Source: Tretioscincus oriximinensis
Taxonomy: Eukaryota; Chordata; Lepidosauria; Squamata; Gymnophthalmidae
Assembly (NCBI GenBank): GCA_022410635.1
Contig: JAJVDF010000357.1
Location: 141,893-205,892 of the forward strand
Reading direction: 5' to 3'
Length of the DNA: 64,000 bases
Below the pieces are notes generated by a model. That model did not search any database and was not told the origin of the DNA. It saw nothing but the letters and a program-made list of their open reading frames with translations. A program made the translations under genes and the position numbers. Numbering within the stretch: the first letter of the stretch is position 1; every line of letters starts with the position of its first letter. Shown piece after piece: positions 59,099 to 64,000 of this stretch.

Positions 59099-59267
59099 CC
59101 TGTCTCCACTGAGCCTTATTCTGGGCTCTATCTTGGAACAGGAGCCTACCATCTACATGCTAGTGTAGACTATGGCGGGCCCCGAATGGGGCCCGCCATA
59201 GTCTACACTGGCATGTGGATGAGCAAGCCCCGTCCCGAGATATACAACCCAAATGAAAGCACCCCTT
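59099..59267. mobile_element. Foldback MITE, intact, opposite orientation
   Basis: Starts CCTGTCTCCACTGAGCC. The core is a perfect 22-bp inverted repeat (59162-59183 and 59188-59209) around the loop GAAT, the complement of the loop in the 17.0 kb copy. The right outer arm has decayed. Confidence 0.85.
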
Positions 59268-60509
59268 AGCAGTACAATATTGATTAGAGACAGACGGCTA
59301 AACTAACCAACTAACCACTGTTTATGATGGTGGAAGGCTGTAATCATATTAGTCACAGGTTGCAAAAGCGACCAAAACCACACTGTGTGTTTACACGAAC
59401 ACAGGGCCAGAAACATTTGCCAGAACCAGCTGTAGGAAAAAAATAACATCCCCGCCACTGAAATCAAATATCAAATTGCATTTTTATGAACTTCAGCAAA
59501 AGAATAATTTAAAAGATTCCTTTTGTTTTTTCTTTTTTTACTGTCAGGAAAAAAAAAAGATTTGCTTCCTCCACCACAAGTGTATATGTATTTTGAATTG
59601 GACTTTTTCATAATATTGAGCTGAAGAAGAATATCGAACTTGGTGTATTAAGCAGGACTTCTAAGAGAATCAAACCTTGATTTGCACTTTACAGAATTTA
59701 AACCTTTGAAAACTATAGGAAAGCAGATGCTTGGGTTTGCCCAGATATTAGAGGTTTTCTGCCTAATTGTTGAAGAATCAAAAGGTATCAGAAAAACATA
59801 GCCAAAGGGGTTTAGAAGAAAGGGGGGGGGGATTCTGCAGTCTTGTGCACATTGATCTGAATTTAACATGGATTTCTTTTGAGGAAATTGTTGATTGACT
59901 ATATTGCAAAATACTTCCTATTCATGATCTATGTACAGTATCAAGACTTCCTTCTCAGTTCTTTATTTGCCCTCCCCATAACAGAGTTCAATTATAGTAC
60001 AATCCATGTTTCTCCACAAAACTTGTGCAGCTTAAGTATATTATACTGGTAAGTTGGTTAACCTATGCAAGGATTACTGCAGAAAGTATTTAAGGCAAAT
60101 CAGGTACCTGCAGATTCATTAGATAGGGAAATAGTAATAATTGTTCCTTATGCCAATTGCTCCTTGTCCCCCAAAGGCGTTACGAAAATTTATAGAACTT
60201 TTCTTTTAGATAGCGTTGAAAAAAACTCTCCTCACAGTGTCCAAAGTCTTAATTAGCCTGTTTGCTATTGAAAAAGATTCTGTGTTTTTGGTAAAACTAA
60301 AAAGTGCGTTGATTTAGGAGATAAGCCTCTGCTGGTACAGTGAAGAGATTTGGTGCCGAAATTGTGTTTATCTTGGCTTCTTGTTAACTAAGATTTTGTA
60401 GATAATCAGCTATGGTTTCCAGGATATATGATGCCTCTGTGTTAGCTAAGCTAATGGCTAACAGGCTTTGTATGTTTGTTTTTAACAGCTCCAGATTTTG
60501 CATCAAGGC

Positions 60510-60672
60510 AATCGGCCTTATTCTGGAAGGTACCTGAGAATAGGGCTTGGCCATCCACATGCCAGTTCAGGCTATGGCAGGCCCCAGTTGGAGTCTGCCA
60601 TAGTCTGTACAGCATTCAGATGACAGATCCCTATTCCAAAATGTAGTCCAGAATAAGGCTCAGTGTGGATCA
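60510..60672. mobile_element. Foldback MITE, diverged full-length copy
   Basis: Left arm CCTTATTCTGGAAGG, core CCACATGCCAGTTCAGGC with TATGGCAGGCCCC, imperfect complement GTCTGCCATAGTCTG, right end AGAATAAGGCTCAGTGTGG. Confidence 0.7.
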
Positions 60673-62104
60673 CTCTAAATCACCTCAAAATATATGTTAA
60701 CATTTATCACAGGTCTTCTACTAAGAAGGACCAGCACATTTATCTACTAGTGTAGCTAGGTTTGAGCAATAAAGATACAATTCAAATATAAAACCACAAG
60801 TTCTTTTTTAACCACCCCCTTTCTTCCTTTTCAACTTATTCTGCTATTGCACTCTTTCCCCCACCCTCACCTTCATCCATCTTCTGCTCAGTAGTTAGCG
60901 AAGGAAAGAAAGAGGACCACTATGGATATTGCAAGGGGATGAATATATTCTCTGCCATCATCGCTTCTCAAGCATAGGGGAACAGGGGCTCTGAATTTTC
61001 AGGGCAGAGATCTGGTCACAAGCTACTATGGCAAAAGAAAATGTGGGAACTTCGAAGATGCTGCATCATTTGGCATCACACGGAGTGTGTCTGCTGGTGA
61101 AATACGCCCCTCCCCAAAGCACAAGCTCAGTTCCTTGTATTTCTTGTTTGCACAGACAGGGACGAGCCATAAGCCTCCATTTTCCTCAGTTCAGCATTCT
61201 CTTGCCTGCAGGGCTGGTTGATTTGCTTCTCTTTCAAGGATCCGCCTCTTTCCCTCCCCTACATCATGTTCAGACCTCTTGTCCTTCCTCCTAGCCCCAG
61301 ACACCACTTCCCTTTGCAATGTAAGCCTTTTATCTCTTCATGTAAAGGCTTCTCTGCTCGCCTGATGTCTCCCAAAGATTCTGCCCCCTAGCATTTTTTA
61401 AGCCACTATTTCTGCACACCACTGAAGCATGCCTTGAGTCTAGCTTTCTGCCTTGGTGTGTTCCTTGGGAATCTGTGTATTTGGATGCCTGGGTGTGAGA
61501 TTGCCTGCTTTCAGTACTACAATAATCTCGTTGCATTTAGGTACTTCTGCCTCCGTCATCCCTCTTTATTTTAATTACTTTCAAAAGTAAGTGCTCTGCT
61601 ATCCATCTTGCCAGTAATTCATTACATTTTCTTCTTCTGAAGCCTCTTATCCCATTGTTTTTTGATAGTGCATAGAAGCATCTTATTCATCCTGGCCTTT
61701 GGCATCACCTCCTTACTTTTGAGTAAGGTTACCATAAAAACCTAGGACAGAAGTTTTTCAGCTTTAATAATTACAATACAAAGTTTTGCAGCTTATAATA
61801 CTTGTAGCACTTGGTGATAATTTCTCTTTTCTGCATCCATTAAATTTCTACATCCAGTACTTCTGTTCCACTTTTTTGTGGTAACCCTACTTCGGGACAT
61901 TGTTTGTTTTTAATGTGTGCATTTTATATTATGTTTTGATAATTAACTGCCCTGAGATGGTAGGGATAAAACACAAAAAAAATACAAACAAACCAATTCC
62001 TCTTGTGTTTCCACAGGATTCTTTACACTCACACTTCATTTTACCCATTTTTATATAGCTTTATATTTTCTGGTTGTTTTTATAAAAGAATCTAATTTGC
62101 CATT

Positions 62105-62379
62105 TCTTTCACCAAAAGGGATCCGAATAATCTATTATTATAAGATTAGTACCTGCGATTGTGCTTCTAAGGGAGATGAGTGGACACAGTCAGTGTCCAT
62201 CACCTCTGAAGAAGATGATTGGCGAACGCCCACATCCTGGAGCGGAAGAGCCGCCTCCAAGATGCCGGTGCCTAGGGCAGAGTCCCGCACAGTGGCACTC
62301 CACACAGCATGGCAGGTTGTCAGCCCTGTGCTGGCAAAATGTTGGCTCCAGCAGTACCCCCCTGGCCGAACCTTGAAGG
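62105..62379 (+). CDS. Possible coding exon of an unidentified gene
   Basis: A frame open from 62097 runs to a donor-like TTGAAG|GTAAGA at 62379/62380. It includes the acidic stretch SITSEEDDWRTP and a basic/hydrophobic stretch VALHTAWQVVSPVLAKCWLQ. G+C is higher than nearby and no repeat is recognised. The acceptor is unclear; weak candidates lie near 62103 and 62191. It could belong to the transcript starting at the CpG-rich promoter 3.4 kb upstream. No family is recognised. Confidence 0.25.
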
Positions 62380-62429
62380 TAAGACCAGCATTGGTGGGGG
62401 GAGGGATGCAAGTCAAAGGTCACTAGAAG

Positions 62430-63540
62430 GCCTGTTCTAGGTGTGCCAACTGGATCAAGCAGAATCCACTAGTCAAAATATAAATATATGAAATATCAAA
62501 ACATATTTAAAATATAACCTTCTGTCCCTCATTGGAAAAATAACACCTAGGGGAAAATAAACATTAAAGAACTAGATAAAGACCTGGTGTGGAAAACCAC
62601 ATAATGAANGCCTGGTCAACCTCAAAGAAGGAAACTGTTCCAGACTTTGAGAGCCACCAAAGAAAATTCCCTATCATTTGCACCTCTGAGAAAGGAAGAA
62701 CTATATAAAGCTCCTCTCATTGAGTTTTCAGTATGTATGGGCAAGTCTATGGAGGAGAAGGTACACCTTCAAATAACCGTTCTCTTCCTCCAAAAAGCTG
62801 TTTCAGTCCATCAAAATCTTAGTAACTCTTTCTGCACAGTTTAGTCCGTTCTTACACCTATTCTGTTTTGTCAACTCCAAGAACTTAGGTATTTCAGATT
62901 AATGGTGTTAGATCTTTCCAGGAGAATTGATGCTTAATACTGACAGAAGTATGTCTAAGAGAAAGGATAATGCAACACATAGAGAGATAATTAAAAAATT
63001 CTATTTTCTGAAAACGTGTTGGAAAATCCTATTACTTTTGTTGGAAAATTAGCTGAATTCAGGCTAATTGTATTCAGGCTGAATGAAAGTACTGTGTAGC
63101 TGTATTTTTTGCATACAGTTTGTAAAAAATGATTCTGTAGTACCATTTTATAATGTTAAGAAAGTGGGGGAAGAAAATCCATTCAGGAAATATCTATCTA
63201 TTAAAGCAATTTGTTTACTGCCCTTCACAGCAGTCTCAGAGACGTTAGCAAAATGAATAAACAAAATCTATAGACTCCCTAACCATACAAGTCTCATTTG
63301 TTGGATCAACATTTCCCTCCAAATGCTTGGATGAAAAGATGTTTTCATCAGGCACTGAGGGAGAACTTCAAACTCTTGGGCCCACCAGGGATAAAGCCTT
63401 TTTCATAGCCACTACACAACAAATCACACAGGGAGACAGAATTGTAGGTGAGCAAACCAATGACTCGGAAGATTGGAAACAACTGGAGTTCAAGAACAAT
63501 TCTGCCACCCAGAAATTGCATATTTTTGTGTATATACCAA
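62430..63540. other. No gene seen
   Basis: AT-rich. The frame at 63327 runs into the reverse SINE at 63545 and is not supported. Confidence 0.4.
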
Positions 63541-63544
63541 TGAG

Positions 63545-63745
63545 GATTAAGAAAAAGAACTGGGTTCTTATACCCTACTTTTCTCACCTTTCAAAGGGAC
63601 TCAAAGCAGCTTACAAGGATATATTTTGCCCGAAGGCTTCCATTCTATCTTCCCCACCAGACTGTGGTGGTTCCCATTTATCTACTTGCCTTCTGTTGCA
63701 ATTTCTTACAATTCTTTGCTTTAGCTGAGTAGGCTATTCAAAAGC
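63545..63745 (-). mobile_element. tRNA-derived SINE with CTT tail, 3' two thirds
   Basis: Reverse-oriented: AAGAACTGGGTTCTTATACC, GGGACTCAAAGCAGCTTACA and TGGTGGTTCCCATTTATCTA, then GAGTAGGCTATTCAAAAGC. Confidence 0.75.
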
Positions 63746-64000
63746 AAAGCCAAGGAGATTCCATCGCTCTCCTGTGGGGGAATCATCCATGGTTCCAGAA
63801 ATAGTGGCATAAGATTAATAGGGGGTAGACCTGAAGGTTCTTTGAAGATAAGTTGCCTCGCAAAGCAAGGATGCTTGAGTTCTATTCCTGGGTAATGCCA
63901 CCCCATCAGGAGATGATCGTCCCTGACATACATCCTGGGGTTAATTACAGGCTCAGCTTCCATGAAGCTGCCTAGGGAGGGAAAGCACGTGTTACTGTTT

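Larger units (their letters stand above)
58713..62100 (+). other. Probable first intron after the CpG-rich promoter
   Basis: Follows the donor at 58712/58713. Holds foldback MITEs at 59.1 and 60.5 kb and an L2-like tail at 61900-61985 (TTAACTGCCCTGAGATGGT). No exon is clear before 62.1 kb. Confidence 0.35.

Overview
The window reads as nuclear DNA of a squamate reptile, probably a lizard. The grounds are split genes with GT-AG introns, tRNA-derived SINEs, many CR1-like, L2-like and L1-like LINE fragments, hAT-like and foldback MITEs, microsatellites and scaffold gaps. The exact lineage cannot be fixed from the sequence alone. It is gene-poor and mostly repeats. No prokaryotic features, CRISPR arrays, tRNA genes or rRNA genes were seen.

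The centre (18.4-45.0 kb, + strand) holds two complete head-to-tail copies of a glycerophosphodiester phosphodiesterase gene of the GDPD3 type (ER membrane lysophospholipase D). Copy A spans 18986-32896 and copy B 35208-44832. Each has 10 coding exons of identical lengths (142, 43, 136, 46, 119, 90, 134, 60, 52 and 135 nt including the stop), encodes 318 aa, and has AATAAA soon after the stop. The duplicated block includes about 550 bp upstream of the ATG. Copy A keeps all the core catalytic residues. Copy B has Glu where the active-site Lys is expected (residue 153), and a 53-bp tandem duplication has doubled the acceptor of its exon 4.

Left flank (1-18.4 kb): repeats, an 873-base gap inside a C-rich minisatellite (about 15.5-16.5 kb), and a possible first coding exon at 16664-16793. 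Right flank (45-64 kb): repeats, a 240-base gap with mirror-image flanks (about 48.2-48.4 kb), a CpG-rich promoter-like region with a probable non-coding first exon (58.3-58.7 kb), and an unidentified possible coding exon near 62.1-62.4 kb. The gene served by the 58.4 kb promoter is not recognisable here and probably runs off the right end.

The most unusual repeat content is a family of near-palindromic foldback elements of about 170 bp. At least nine full or partial copies occur. Two intact copies have perfect 22-bp core hairpins that differ between copies but co-vary within each copy. Two L1-like 3' ends are flanked by very long direct repeats (about 132 and 160 bp), while a third has an ordinary 13-bp duplication.
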